Of a DNA stretch of 64,000 bases, positions 34,690 through 46,300 are shown piece by piece. A program made the position numbers and the translations under genes. The stretch comes from Platerodrilus igneus (lineage: Eukaryota; Arthropoda; Insecta; Coleoptera; Lycidae), in NCBI GenBank assembly GCA_036346225.1, contig JARFIW010001469.1, positions 10,820,001-10,884,000 of the forward strand, read 5' to 3'. The notes under the pieces are model-generated. The model made no database searches. It was not told the DNA's origin and was given only the letters and a program-made list of their open reading frames with translations. Positions within the stretch are counted from its first letter, which is position 1; each line of letters starts with the position of its first letter.

Positions 34690-36480
34690 CTAACAGTTTT
34701 CAAACGGCCCGTGTCGGGAATCGAACTTGGGACCTTGGAATCAAGCCATACACGAATCGTCTAATCTACAGAGTCGCCTACGTATTACGGTCCCCACATT
34801 TGATATTTTAATGTTCCACGCGAAGGTACCACATTGGCCAGAAAGAGGGTTTTTATTACCCGGAAATCTAACCTGTCGCCCAAAGAAGGCCGTACTTTTG
34901 TGTAAAATGTTCATCTAACATTTTTTAAAATGGCCGGTATGTGGAATCAAACCCGGTACCTTGGGCTTAGCAGTCATACGCAAACCTCTATCCACGGAAC
35001 CGCCTGCGTATTTCGGTCCCTACGTTTGATTTTCCAATGCTCCACGCAAAGTACTGCATTGGTCAAGAAGCGAGTTTTTATTACTTGAAAATTTTTTGAA
35101 CGTGCGTGACAACACTTACACACAGGACCTACATTTTACCTCTCAGCCAGACGGGAGCGTGTTTTGTGAAAAATGCTCGTCTGACATTTTTCAAGCGGTC
35201 GGTGCCGGGAATCAAACCCGGACCTTGGGTTAGTAAGCATACACAAACCGTCTAATCCACGGAACTCCATATGTATTTCAGCCCCTACATTTGATTTTCT
35301 AATGCTCCACGCCAACGTACTATGTTGCCCAGAAAGCGAGTTTTTATTAGCAAGATAAGGATATTTTACGTGCGTGACAACACTTACACACGGGACCTAT
35401 ATTTTACCTTCCAACCAAACGGGGGCATGTTTTTTTGTGGAAAATGCTCGCGTAACATCGTTCAAGCAGTCTGTGTCAGGATTCGAACCCGGAACCTTGG
35501 ATTCAACAGAGATACCTAAACCGTCTAATCCACGGAGCCGTCTATGTATTTCAGCCCCCACATTTGATTTTCCCATGCTTCACGCCAAGGTACTATGTTG
35601 CCCAGGAAGCGAGTTTTAATTACCCGGAAATTTTTTTAATTTTGCCGAACTCTTGCTGTTGCAAGCAAGGTAGGGATCCTTAACGTGAAAGACAACATTC
35701 ACACTCGGGATCTACATTTTACCTCTAACCCGAACGAGGGCATATATTTGTAAAAAATGCTGGCCTAACATTTTTAAGCTGCAGGTATCAAACCCGCGAC
35801 CTTAATATCAACTGTAATACGAGAACTGTCTAATCCACGGAGCCGCCTACGTATTCCGTTCCCTACATTTAATTTTCTAATGCTTCACCCCAAAGTACTA
35901 CATTGACCAGGAAGGGGGTTTTTATTACCTGGAAACTTTTTGAATTTTACCGAATCATTGCTATTCCAAGCAAGGTAAGAATCTTTAACGTACGTGACAA
36001 CACACACACACACACACACGAAACATATTTTACCTCTCATCCGAACGAGGGCGTATTTTTGTGAAAAATGCTCGCCTAACGTTTTTTTAGCGGTCCGTGT
36101 CGGGGAGCGATCCCAAAACCTTGGACACGCAAACCAATAAGTCACAAAGCCGCCTACGTATTTTGACCTTACATGTGATTTTTCAATGCTCCACCCGAAG
36201 GTACTACATTGGTCAAGAAGCGAGTTTTTTTATCTGGAAAATTTCGAATTTTGCCGTACCCTTGCTGTTCCAAGCAAGGTAGAAATCTTTAACATGCGTG
36301 ACAACACTCACACGCGGGACCTTCATTTTACCTCTGATCCGAACGAGGGTGTATTTTTGTGAAAAATGTTCGCCTAACATTTTTCAAGCGGACCGTGTCG
36401 GGATTCGAACCCGGGACCTTGGGCGTAGTAGTCACACACATACCACTACGCTACGGAGCCGCCTAGGTATTTTGACCGCT
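34690..36480 (-). repeat. Tandem array of seven tRNA-derived SINE units
   Basis: Seven tRNA-like heads, all on the minus strand, lie near 34706-34782, 34930-35010, 35193-35273, 35466-35547, 35780-35850, 36090-36160 and 36384-36463. Each has a B box readable as GGTTCGAATCCC or a decayed form. Between heads lie SINE bodies whose 3' ends (GGAGCATTGGAAAATC) run into the next head through a short linker that reads as GGGG.CCGAAATACGTAGGCGG. Units are 225-310 bases and diverged. The last unit (36384-36463) is the best preserved. A (CA)n run lies at 36001-36019. Confidence 0.85.
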
Positions 36481-36853
36481 AAATGGTGATCATCATTAGC
36501 TAAATTTAAGGTCCTCGTACAGGACTCTGTAAGCATGTATGCAAAGCCTGTAGTGCACACGGGGAGACAAATAGCGTCTTAACCACGGTGCACGTTTCAC
36601 TTTCTTAATTTTATTTAAGATAAAAAATTAATGCATTTAATGAGAATTATAGTGATATATTACTTTACATAGTTATGCTTACGCATAATAGATTATAATA
36701 GATAAATTATTTTAGAGCTTCTAAACAATTATAGTCTCTTTTAATTCAAAACGAGGAGCTCAAATTGCGTCTTAGCATATCGGTGCGCATCGTGCTGACG
36801 TCTTTTCATGTCAATTTATGTTGATTTTCTTGCATTCTAGCCCATAAAAGCTG

Positions 36854-37160
36854 TTGCATATTAAATTAGAAATAGTATTTTGTTTGCACCTATATACCGG
36901 TGAGGAAACCTGTATATGGAAACAATTAAATGTCAGGAGAGATAGAATGATAGGGCACAAGTTAAGACATAGGGAACTATTTAGTAAGGTCTCAGATTAT
37001 AGACAACCAAATAATAATAGAAAAGGAAGACCCGGACAAAGCTATATTAGTCAAATCATTAGAGATTTAGGTTGTGAAGGGTATGTAGACCTTTTTAGAC
37101 TAGCTCAAAATAGAAAAGAATTTAGAGCTGTATCAAACCGACCTTAAGTAAATTCGAAAA
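36854..37160 (+). pseudogene. RTE-like element, C-terminal fragment, second subfamily
   Basis: The frame contains RMIGHKLRHRELF, then RKGRPGQSYISQIIRDLGC and YVDLFRLAQNRKEFR. It is the same C-terminal domain as the other RTE-like copies but a distinct subfamily. It is truncated on the left. Confidence 0.72.
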
Positions 37161-37369
37161 AAAAATAAAAAAATCAGTTAACTAAATGTCACCATGACAT
37201 AACTCACAATTAGTTAGCGGTCTGGCATGTTGGCAGCGATTCACTGCTTAAGCCTTACCATAACATATAATTTAACACTTATCCTTTTTTGGAGGAGATA
37301 ACTAGGTAATATTTGATTGTCTTATAAATGGGAATCATGTAAACATGTTGGAGTTCTTTAACAACCAGG

Positions 37370-37545
37370 AGATACGAAAAAGATAGAAGAGTATAGGAAG
37401 ACCTGGACCAAGCTATCTTAGTCAAATTATGAGAAATTTAGTTTGTGAAGGGTATGTAGAACTTTTTAGATTAGCACAGAATAGAAAAAAAGTTAGATCT
37501 GCGTCAAAGCAACCTTAAGTAAGGTCGAAAACAAAATGATGATGA
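37370..37545 (+). pseudogene. RTE-like element, C-terminal fragment, same subfamily
   Basis: RPGPSYLSQIMRNL and YVELFRLAQNRKK repeat the end of 36854-37160. It ends in the tail AAAATGATGATGAT at 37534-37547. One in-frame stop. Confidence 0.68.
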
Positions 37546-37925
37546 TACATACCGCAGTGTACTGAAATTCAGAGTTAAATTTGATGCAACAAATACTGCT
37601 AAACTTATGTGAGTGTTAAAAGTTGCATTAGTTGTGAATTAATAACGATCATATAAATTAAAATGAATTGGTGTGTTGGTCCTTAACTTTTTTCTATAAA
37701 TTTGAATAATTTTATATTAATCTATCAACTTTGAATTGGATCGCTAGAAGATGTAAATTTTAGCCAATTTAACAGTTTTCATTATAAAACAATTTCCATT
37801 TTTATTTTATTATGTTATAATTTCTTATAAAAATTTTAAACATTTAATTAAATATAATAGTCTTAAAAACTGAATATCTGTGGAACAGTTAATTAATTTC
37901 TTCCCCCCCTCCCCCCCCCCACTTT
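37546..37925. other. No gene; C-homopolymer at the end
   Basis: AT-rich DNA. Runs of C (37903-37920, CCCCCCTCCCCCCCCCC) lie just before the next RTE-like fragment and could cause assembly trouble. Confidence 0.5.
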
Positions 37926-38435
37926 ATCACCATTATCATTAAGTTTTCAGTCCTGGAATTGGTTAGGCGCGTACTCATTTCTTTAAAATCCCCGAGTCTG
38001 CATCTTTCACTATCTGCGCGTAATAATTTAATTTAGGTCTACATCTACCTCTTTTTCCTATATCTGCTTGTAATATAGCCCGCACTATTCCCCAAAAAAG
38101 TCTTAGAACGTATCCTGCCCTTCTCTTTCTCTTATTTTTTTTGCTTCCCACAGATTCCTTTATTCCCCTACTATTTCTATAACCTTTTTGTCTGTCCATG
38201 CCATCTTCATTATCCATCTGAAGCATAACATTCTGAAAAGACTTCTTTTCTTTCTTCTCCTGTATGCTACTCCTATACTGTCCCTATTTCTTAGGTGCGA
38301 AGTGTTGTGCTTCACATATATGCTTCCAACAATTTTTTGAAGTTTTGATGTTTGTTGTTTTCGAACATAGCCGCAACTCCTTCTTGTTAGATAAAGTTCG
38401 GTTCTCCTTCTATTATTTTATAAATATATACCCTA
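37926..38435 (-). pseudogene. RTE-like element, 3' fragment
   Basis: The minus strand reads RRAGYVLRLFWGIVRAILQ and RCRPKLNYYAQIVKDA, ending near 37970, with the tail CTTAATGATAATGGTG. It is the same subfamily as 29815-30368. Confidence 0.7.
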
Positions 38436-38439
38436 TTTC

Positions 38440-39267
38440 ATTGATATTTAGTGGTATGCGAAGAAGGTTAAGTAGCCTGTGGCTACCAAGATTCCCCAAC
38501 ACAAACATTTGCCGAATTAATAGTTCTCTAGTAATTCCTATCACACAATTAACATTAGTTGAAAATATTGCAAAACCAACTCTAATAATCATAAGATTTA
38601 AGTACAATTATTTTTTGTCACAAGGTTTGCCGTCTTGGAACTGGTTGGACGCGTACCTCCCTTGATTTCTATTCTGAACTAGCCTACACATTTCCCTGAA
38701 ATTCCCATAGCCTACATCTATCGCTACCTGTGTGCAAAAGTCTAACCTAGGGCTACTTCTACCCCTCTTTTTTCCTATCTTTGCTAAGAATATATTTTTT
38801 CTACAGTCTTTTACTTCATGCCTAGACCATTGTCTAACAAGAATGTAATCTATTTGATATCTTCTTATATCTCTTGGCATCTTTCACGTGTATCGTCTTC
38901 TAACCTGATGTTGAAATAATGTGTTTGTGATGATTAAATTGTTCTTGTCGCAAAATTCTACCAGCCTATTTCCCCTGTCGTTTCTCGCACCTAAACCAAA
39001 TAAACCTACTATCGCTCCTTCCCTACCCTCACCTACCACTGCGTTAAAATCCCCTGTAATTATTAGATTTTCATGTCCTTTTACGTATCTTAGTATCTTT
39101 TTGATATCTTTGTAGATTGTAGATCGCTTCTACCTCTTTCTCACTGTAGCTAGAGGTGGACATATATACTTGTATTATTATTACTGTATTTACCGGTTTA
39201 GATTCTAATCTAACCGTGAGTTATCTTTCGTTCTTTTAAAGGTAGTTTTTTACACAATGCCCTATCG
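38440..39267 (-). pseudogene. RTE-like element, internally deleted: right-hand endonuclease part and 3' end
   Basis: From right to left on the minus strand: endonuclease sequence (39267-38810) with GDFNAVV-type and RYQIDYILVRQW motifs, then a direct jump to the C terminus (RSSPRLDFCTQVAIDV, near 38780-38700), then the 3' UTR to about 38440. The reverse transcriptase is missing. The remaining N-terminal part of the same endonuclease resumes at 41455, so a 2.2-kb block splits the copy. Confidence 0.75.
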
Positions 39268-41454
39268 TTTTTATTGTAATAATTACGATTTTCTGTTATT
39301 TAAATATACAATTTTATTCAATACACCTTGTCAATAAATATCAAATTTCTATTGAAACCTTTTATTATGAATTCATACATAGTACGCCATCTACATTAGA
39401 ATAGCCCAATAAACTTTAAGTAAACTTCTATTTGCTTGTATCTTGATTCAATATTCCCCCTCTCGGCGCATGCTGGAATAACTAACATCGCCTCTTGGAG
39501 AAAGCCATTTTGATATAAGATGTAGTCCGAAAACCAGTATTATCCAGGGCCTGCAGGTTTTTAATTAAACATGCCGCCCCAAAGAAGGGTCAAGTGGAGT
39601 CAACGAATTCCTTAAGTTTAGTTTTGATGGCTGCATCGAACTAAGATGATTGTAAATATATTTTTTACGGTAAGAAAGTATTTCGCAAACGTACCTCAAA
39701 AATTCTATTCTCTCGTTTGATTTCAGCGCAAGTTCTTTTTTTTAGTTTAGAGTTTTAAGGATTAAAATATTAATTATGGAATATGGAGACAATTTAATTC
39801 CGAGTTCTAAAATGTTAAATTCAAGTAACACGTTATTAAACAATAGAAATTATGTATTATAAGAAAAAAACAATCGTTAATTCTAAGGCAAACACAAAAT
39901 TGGAAGGCCGCTTCAATTGTTGCTAGGCAAGAGAGTGGAAACCCCCACATGGGATTGGTTTGAATGAAGGTCAACTCCGGACCCCTGCGTCAGCCACGTA
40001 CGACGGTAAGAGTAGGAACGCAGATGTTTAAAAAAGATCTTTAAAAGAAAGAAAACCAGCAGACAAACGGATAGCCAGCGGTGAGTCATCCTCCATTTTT
40101 ATACCTATACTATTTCGAAGGAACTTTTATTTAAAAAACACAAATAATTTTCGAAGTAGCTATATACAAGTTTATTTAAAATTAATTCTTGATATTTTTG
40201 CAAAAGTGCATAGCTCAATTTATTTGCTTCAAATAAAATTTAGTTAAAAATGTAGTATTTAGATAAGGCATATTTGACCTTAATATTTTCAAAGTGTTTT
40301 TGTAAGATTGTGTTCGAAGTTACAAAGTTGTAGTAAAAGGTTTGCTTTACAAAACATATGATATGATAAGAATTGTTTGCCGAAGCATTGGGTAAAACCC
40401 ATTATGTTAGTACACCTGAAGTATAGCTGAATGTGGACAACAAGTATTTTTCTTAGAACTTTGAGTTTATTAGAGATAACTATTAAAACTATAGAGTCAT
40501 AACCTGCGAATTTTTTTTGAATATGTAATTTGTTTCTTGTACACTGAACAGGATCCTATTCCAGTAGCATGAAATCACTGTAATATAAAATGAAAGTCAT
40601 ATAGTTCTTGTGGAGAACTGAAGTAATTTAGGTAACTAAATAATAAATACAAAAAAAAAAATCATTCCACAAATGTTTAGAGATTTCTATTAAACTGTAA
40701 TAACAAAACAATTTCGAAAGTCTCCATATAGATATGTTTATATAAACGATGTGTATAGACATTTTTTTTAAGAAATCAATAGAAAATTTTTAAGTTGTCG
40801 TAAAATTTTCTGTCTTTAAAGTCAACAGTAATTGTCCTACAGAAGCAAACAGTTTAGCAATATGAAATTGTAGTATTGAAGAAAAGTATTATTGGTGTTA
40901 AGTTAAAAGTTTTTTTTGAACAATAATTTTGACTAGTAGATTTTTTTATAATTTTTTGTGATAAAGTGACTAGGCTCTAACGAAGTCGTAGTTTGAACAT
41001 GTTTAGGTGTGGTTAAATTTTCAGATGGCACGTCGTCGTCGTCGTCGTTCCCATTCCAGGTTGCAGAGATTAAAGTAAGTATTTTTGTTTACGTTGCTCG
41101 TCGTAAATTTTTTTTCTTTTCCGAAGATTTCCGTATCTGATCTTTGGATAGTTTCGTATTATAACATTCTTTAAGATACGGTGGCGTTCAATAAAATTTC
41201 TTTTGTTTTATCGTATACTATCCTACGACCCTAACTCATAGCTCTGCCCTAAGCTGATGAAGCTTAGCTGGCTGGAAGATCTTTTTAGAGGGACACTTTT
41301 TTCTGAAAGCCATTCAACATCCTTTTTACCCTGGGCTTGACCGTCAAACAGGAACCCCTCATAATCTATCGAGGCTCTGCCGCCTATATGGTAGAGCAGA
41401 CATACTATATTCTTTAAGAAGAATTTATAGTTAACAAAAATAAGTTTACATTAT
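39268..41454. other. 2.2-kb block splitting an RTE-like endonuclease
   Basis: The endonuclease sequence breaks after GTAGTTTTTTACACAATGCC...(39267) and continues at CATAACTATC (41455), losing only a few bases compared with the copy at 10330. The block in between has no RTE match. It holds a GC-richer patch (39900-40085) ending at the splice-donor-like AGCG/GTGAGT, and the micro-exon at 41025. I cannot identify its ends as those of a known element class. Confidence 0.5.
41025..41074 (+). CDS. Candidate Arg-rich micro-exon
   Basis: A polypyrimidine-AG acceptor (AAATTTTCAG, ending 41024) is followed at once by ATG and 16 codons with six consecutive Arg (CGT), then Ser, His, Ser, Arg, and then a perfect donor GTAAGT at 41075. 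If unspliced, the frame stops three bases later (17 residues). It could be the first coding exon of a small basic nuclear protein whose untranslated exon ends at 40081 (AGCG/GTGAGT). It could equally be a chance CGT microsatellite. No downstream exon was found. Confidence 0.25.
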
Positions 41455-41930
41455 CATAACTATCTCCACACCCGAATTTCCTACTGATCCTGTATGAATT
41501 ACATTAAAGTCTCCACTCCACAAATAGCCCGCCTCAGGCCACTAAACTTCGCTGATATCTACTATGTCTAATGCTAACCTATCCATTTCAATTTTCAAAT
41601 TCTATAGCTTACTTACTTGCTTCATACTTTTGACATTCCACGCTCCGACTCGCAGAATGTTCTCGACTCTTTTTCTAAACTTTCCGATCACATCCTTCGA
41701 AGTAGTTCCCTCCTGGAGATCCGCATGGGGACTATTTTAACTCCGGAATTTTTTATCCCAAAGGTACACTGTTACTTGGGAGGTAATGTGACGGTTTCCC
41801 GTTGTCTTCCACATCGCAGTATTGTGTTTTAGAGTACCAGACCGACCGCTATGGTCTCTGCCACCCTAAGTACCTCTTTCGAAGTTCTTCTTAGTCTGGT
41901 TCCGCACTAAAGACCCCACTAAGTTAATTG
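41455..41930 (-). pseudogene. RTE-like element, 5' region and endonuclease start
   Basis: The minus strand carries the 5' leader and the endonuclease start seen at 34224-34511 (the block reading back from GACATTCCACGCTCCGACTC at 41632-41651). It is the 5' half of the copy split by 39268-41454. Confidence 0.68.
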
Positions 41931-42419
41931 GACATAGTTCGGCTCTTTAGCTCACTGAAACACGCAAGCAATTCTACTCGTTCTAGTAATCTAGAATTTC
42001 TTTAAGGTGCAGGTCCATTCAGAACGACCAAATTTTTTTGTAGAAAATTTTGTCAACAAAAAAATTAAGCAATAAGTAAGAGAGAAAATGGTTTTAAACA
42101 GATTCTTCCGCATTAAAGACGAAACAATTAAAAATACTATATATGCGTCAATTAATTACCACACACAAAATTTTGTCGCTGATCCAATGCGATTTTACCA
42201 TCTGCATCAACGTCGCGCTCCTCATTATAATCCAAAAACAAATATGAAAAAGAGAAAGGATCAACAGCATCAAATAATTCACGCATCTGCAAATATTCTG
42301 ATTCAGATGAAGATGCTGTATCTACGGCTCAAACAAATACTTCTAATACATAAACAAATTGAAAGTACCCAATAATATTGCGATTTTTAACGATCAAGAT
42401 TTATGGCTTGGCTTAATAT
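41931..42419. other. No recognisable gene
   Basis: An ATG-initiated 95-codon frame (42088-42375, plus strand) is Lys/Gln-rich with no domain that I can recognise. It directly precedes copy B of family M and may be chance. Confidence 0.4.
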
Positions 42420-42953
42420 TGAAACAAGCTACTGCTACCGCGTTTCTTTAACTTAAACACAAGTAATAACAAACGTCTTTATTACTCACTGTTCACAAGT
42501 CTAATTAACAGTATATGCCTTGTTTATAGATGTTTTCAGTCCACTTAACAATGAAGCACTATTACGCTAACGAATTTACAAGCACTAATATCTTCTTAAA
42601 CTAACTTGTTTACCATAGGTCCATTAACAACACTAACACAACTATTTATTTATACACTTCTATTTATTTATGTATACTACAAGCTGCATGTACATTAGAC
42701 ACAGCATATATCATTTATGTATAAATTCTTGAACTCCTAAAAGCTCAACTACGTTTACTGTACACGATATAATTTATATTAGACATTCAAGTATAGACTA
42801 ACTCTTACATTCATAAGCGGCCTTATATATACCCTGAATTAAAGATATGACTCATTATCTAGTATTTTCTAGAAGAATTCTGGAATCCTTGAGAATATGA
42901 TGTGCCTCCGGCGTTTGTATGTTTGACGGGTTGTCTAATAGTGGATCGCAACA
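42420..42953 (-). repeat. 3' LTR of family M copy B
   Basis: On the minus strand it begins TGTTGCGATCCACTATTAGA and ends GCTTGTTTCA. Its start is of the copy A subtype (GATCCACTATTAG, CCCGTCAAACATAC). Confidence 0.92.
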
Positions 42954-42967
42954 CTGCCCCCTCTTTA

Positions 42968-43720
42968 AAACCGTTACGTCTCGTAACTCTAAATACATTT
43001 TGACGCCAATTCGATGACTGATGACGGTATCGGCAGCTATCTCCTCTGGTGCATTCACCGCGTCGTTGGAAATAACAGTCAACACTCTTTTCTTAGTCTT
43101 GGTAGGCAACCGGTTGATAACAACAAACAAGGACCTGGACGTTGGTTCCCTGGAAAACTACTTCTAGCATATTTCGGACTATCCTTCAATCTAAGTGATC
43201 CAGTCCACAGCCCAGCTTGGGCACCGCTAGTCTCGTTACTCCATTTTCCATCATCTGCGCCTTAAGATTTAGCAAAGCCTCCCATAGATGTCCATAACTA
43301 GGTCTCTGCCATGAAGAATTTTTGGTGACCAGATAGTAAACATAACGATTTTTATCTTGAAGAACCAAAGATTTTCCTACAGTTGGCTGCTGTTGTACTA
43401 ATTCATCCACACATCCAAACTTTTTCTTGAAAATAACAGCTATTCCCCTTGACATTGCCAAATCTTGAGCTACGCAATGTGCAAGGGAATACTCTTCTGG
43501 TGCTCTAAACAGATCTTGCTGTTTTTCAACAACAACACCAAATGTCTCCTTAGCGGAACCACCATACGCCGCCATAAAGCTCTCAAAATTTACATTTGGC
43601 TCATGATTAATAACTTGTCGAACACCGTTATCATTATTCGAGTCTTCCTGGTTGTTGCCAGCGTAAGATGTTAAACGGTCAAAGTGTACCACTTTCGGTT
43701 TACCACGAGGAGACTTTCTG
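42968..43720 (-). pseudogene. Pol C-terminal extension: TARG1/OARD1-like macrodomain plus CCCH zinc finger, copy B
   Basis: On the minus strand, the frame open from 44193 to 43186 carries the macrodomain from about 43542. It includes DLFRAPEEYSLAHC, GIAVIFKKKFG, YYLVTK (Lys codon 43321-43323) and PKLGCGLD (Asp codon 43198-43200). The Lys-to-Asp spacing is again 41 residues, as in human TARG1. A TGG-to-TGA change stops the frame at 43186-43188. Beyond it the same frame continues through the last macrodomain strand (TNVQVLV), passes one more stop (TAA, just after the motif VAYQD), and reaches the CCCH finger at 43021-43077. No frameshift separates the domains here, which settles that the finger is part of pol. 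Role inferred: recognition or removal of ADP-ribose, plus RNA binding. Confidence 0.88.
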
Positions 43721-44860
43721 ATCCGGTACACTACATCATTAATCCTTTTCATCACTTCGTACGGGCCTTCCCATTGTCTTTGTAATTTTGGCGACAACCC
43801 ACGTTTTCTTTGTGGATTATACAACCACACTAAAACTTTAGGTTGATAACCACCTTCTTGTGCTCTCGTGTCATATTGTGATTTCATTCGATCGCTTGCT
43901 GCCTGGATATTCTTTCGGACGTATTCGTGAATGTTATTTGATCTTTCACGAAGCTTACTAACGTAATCTTCACCTGCGATCTTTTCTCCAGGTTTAAATC
44001 CAAACTGAAGATCACATGGTAGCCGCAATTCACGTCCTAGCATTACGCAAGCGGGCAAGTACCCTGTGCTGTCATGTACCGAAGATCGGTACGCCAATAA
44101 GAACAAATGTAAATATTGATCCCGGTCTCGTTGATGTTCAGAGACATCTTTGGCGAGGTACTTCCCTAACGTTCTGTTCATTCTTTCAACCATTCCATCC
44201 GATTGGGGATGAAGTGGCGTGGTTCTAGTCTTCCTGATCCCAAGATGTTTACAGACATTTTAAAACAACGCTGATTCGAAGTTCCGACCTTGATCGGAGT
44301 GTAATTCCAACGGAACTCCAAAGCGACAAAACAACTCCTTCACCAGTACATCTGCAACCGTCTCGGCTTCTTGGTTAGGTATAGCTTATGCTTCCGGCCA
44401 TTTGGTAAAATAATCCATTGCAACCAAGATGTATTTATTTCCTTTCTCTGATTCAGGAAATGGACCAGCTATATCAATGGCTACCCTCTCAAAAGGATTC
44501 ACCACGTTATACTGTCTCATTGGGGCTTTCCGTTTTGTGACCGAGCCATTTGCAGAGGCAAACAATTCACATTTCCAGCACCACTCTTTTACATCATCTT
44601 TGCAGTTCACCCAATAGAATCTTTCTCTCACTCTTTCGAGAGTTCTTTTCACGCCAAAGTGTCCTCCGGAAATACCATCGTGCAAGTGCTGCAACACTTC
44701 CGGCACTCTGCTTCTCGGCACTATCACTTGAAGTCTCTCAGTGCCATCTTCAAATTCCAGGCGTCGTTTCAAAATTCTATTTTCCGTCATCAAGGAGTCC
44801 CACTGTGCCCAGTATGCCTTCAGGCTCCTACTTAAAATGCTAATTTCTTCTCAAGCTGGT
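43721..44860 (-). pseudogene. int: Integrase, family M copy B
   Basis: The zinc-binding part (HLHDG, GGHFG, WCWKCELF) is in the open stretch 44793-44386. One cysteine of the second pair is replaced by Phe, so the zinc site is damaged. The core motifs DIAGPFP (near 44470), HSDQG (near 44300) and MVERMN (at 44193) are all kept. In-frame stops occur after FTKWPEA (44386-44388) and at a CAA-to-TAA change near 44258. The GPY/F motif lies near 43770. Confidence 0.85.
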
Positions 44861-46300
44861 CGTTGCCCTCTATTTTTCCACTTAATAATACGTCCCAATT
44901 CGGCGTCATTTTCCTGGTCTTCTCGTATTCTTACGGGTTGCCAAGTATCATCAGTCACTGTCATTCTATGGATGACACTTATTTTCTCCTCCATCTTGGA
45001 GCAATGATTGCAGTCTACCGGACAAGGTCTCCTTGACAGAGGGTCTGCATTCCGATGGCTAGTTCCTACACGATGTTCCGTATCAAACTCATATTCCTGC
45101 AGCCGCTCTATCCACCTTGCAACTTGCCCTTCAGGATTTCGAAACTGCAGTAACCATTTTAGTGCAGCATGGTCTGTTCTCAACAGGAATTTACGGCCGT
45201 ATAAGTACTTATAAAAGTGCTCTACGGATTTGACGACAGCCAATGGCTCCCTTCTTGTCACACAATAGTTCCTTTCTGGCCGCGACAAGACTTTGCTGAA
45301 ACCCAATAACTTTTTCTTGTCAGTCTAGCACTTGAGAAAGAACGCTTCCTATAGCTGTGTTACTGGCATCGGTATCCAACACAAATTTCCCCTCCATTCC
45401 GTGGATAACTCAAAATTGGTGCTGTAACTAGCAACCGCTTCAGCTGTTCAAATGCACTGTGGCAGTCGTCATTCCAATCATATTCGTGTCCATCTTCGGT
45501 TAATTTCGTTAACGGTTTGGCAAAGTTTGCAAACCCAAGTATAAAAGTCGGTAATATGTGCACAATCCTAGAAAACTGCGTAGTTGGTGTATATCTGCTG
45601 GTATAGGCCACTCTTGTACCGTTATTATTTTGTCAGGGTCAGCTCTTATTCCGGTCTCCGAAACGACATGTCCTAAGTATTTCACCTCTTTTCCAAATAG
45701 GTGGCACTTTTTGGGGCTCAATGTAAACCCGCGTAATCTTTGGAATATCTCCTCTAGGTTCTTAAGATGTTCTTCAAAAGACCGGCCTAACACTATCACG
45801 TCGTCTAGGTACACCAGACATGTCTTCCAGGACAGTCCACGTAGTATCGACTCCATCAAACGTTCAAAAGTAGCAGGGGTATTGCATAATCCAAATGGCA
45901 TGACCTTGAACTGCCATAATCCAGTTCCAATTGTAAACGCAGTCTTTTCTTAATGGTTTGGCTCCAAGCCTGCCTGCCAGTATCCGCTTTTCAAGTCCAA
46001 GGTCACAAACCATTTAGATCCGAATAGAGTATCCAAGGTGTCATCAATTCTGGGCAAAGGATAGCTGTCTTTCTTTGTCACATTGTTAAGCCGCCGGTAG
46101 TCTACACAAAACCTTGACGACCCGTCCTTTTTCTTGACAAGCACTACCGGGGATGCCCATGGACTATTCGAGGGTTCAATCACTCCCTGTTCTTTCATAT
46201 CGGTAATAATTTGCTCGGGTTCCTTACGTTTTGCCAAAGGAAGCCGCCTGGGGTGTTTTCTTATCGGTTGCGCATCTCCAGTATTTATCTTGTGTTGCAC
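44861..46300 (-). pseudogene. pol: Reverse transcriptase and RNase H, family M copy B
   Basis: The RT start ([16 protein letters not shown]) lies at the end of the long frame 47527-45950. A shift then leads to MPFGLCNTPATF and the YLDD box near 45799-45813, and further shifts lead to the RNase H part ([12 protein letters not shown]). Copy B lacks a few codons of copy A after the YLDD box (QRLRGFTLSP against [12 protein letters not shown]). Confidence 0.88.

Noticed and set aside
36384..36463. Functional tRNA gene
   Set aside because: The tRNA-like head is followed by SINE body sequence and belongs to a repeat family; no sign of an isolated, intact tRNA.
34690..36480. CRISPR-like array (regular repeats and spacers)
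   Set aside because: Units are long, diverged and tRNA-derived; eukaryotic context.
39268..41454. Calling the block a Helitron
   Set aside because: Only the possible TC start after an A fits; no hairpin with a CTRR end could be found.
42088..42375. 95-codon ATG-started plus-strand frame
   Set aside because: Low-complexity Lys/Gln/His composition, no domain, beside an element border; insufficient to call a gene.
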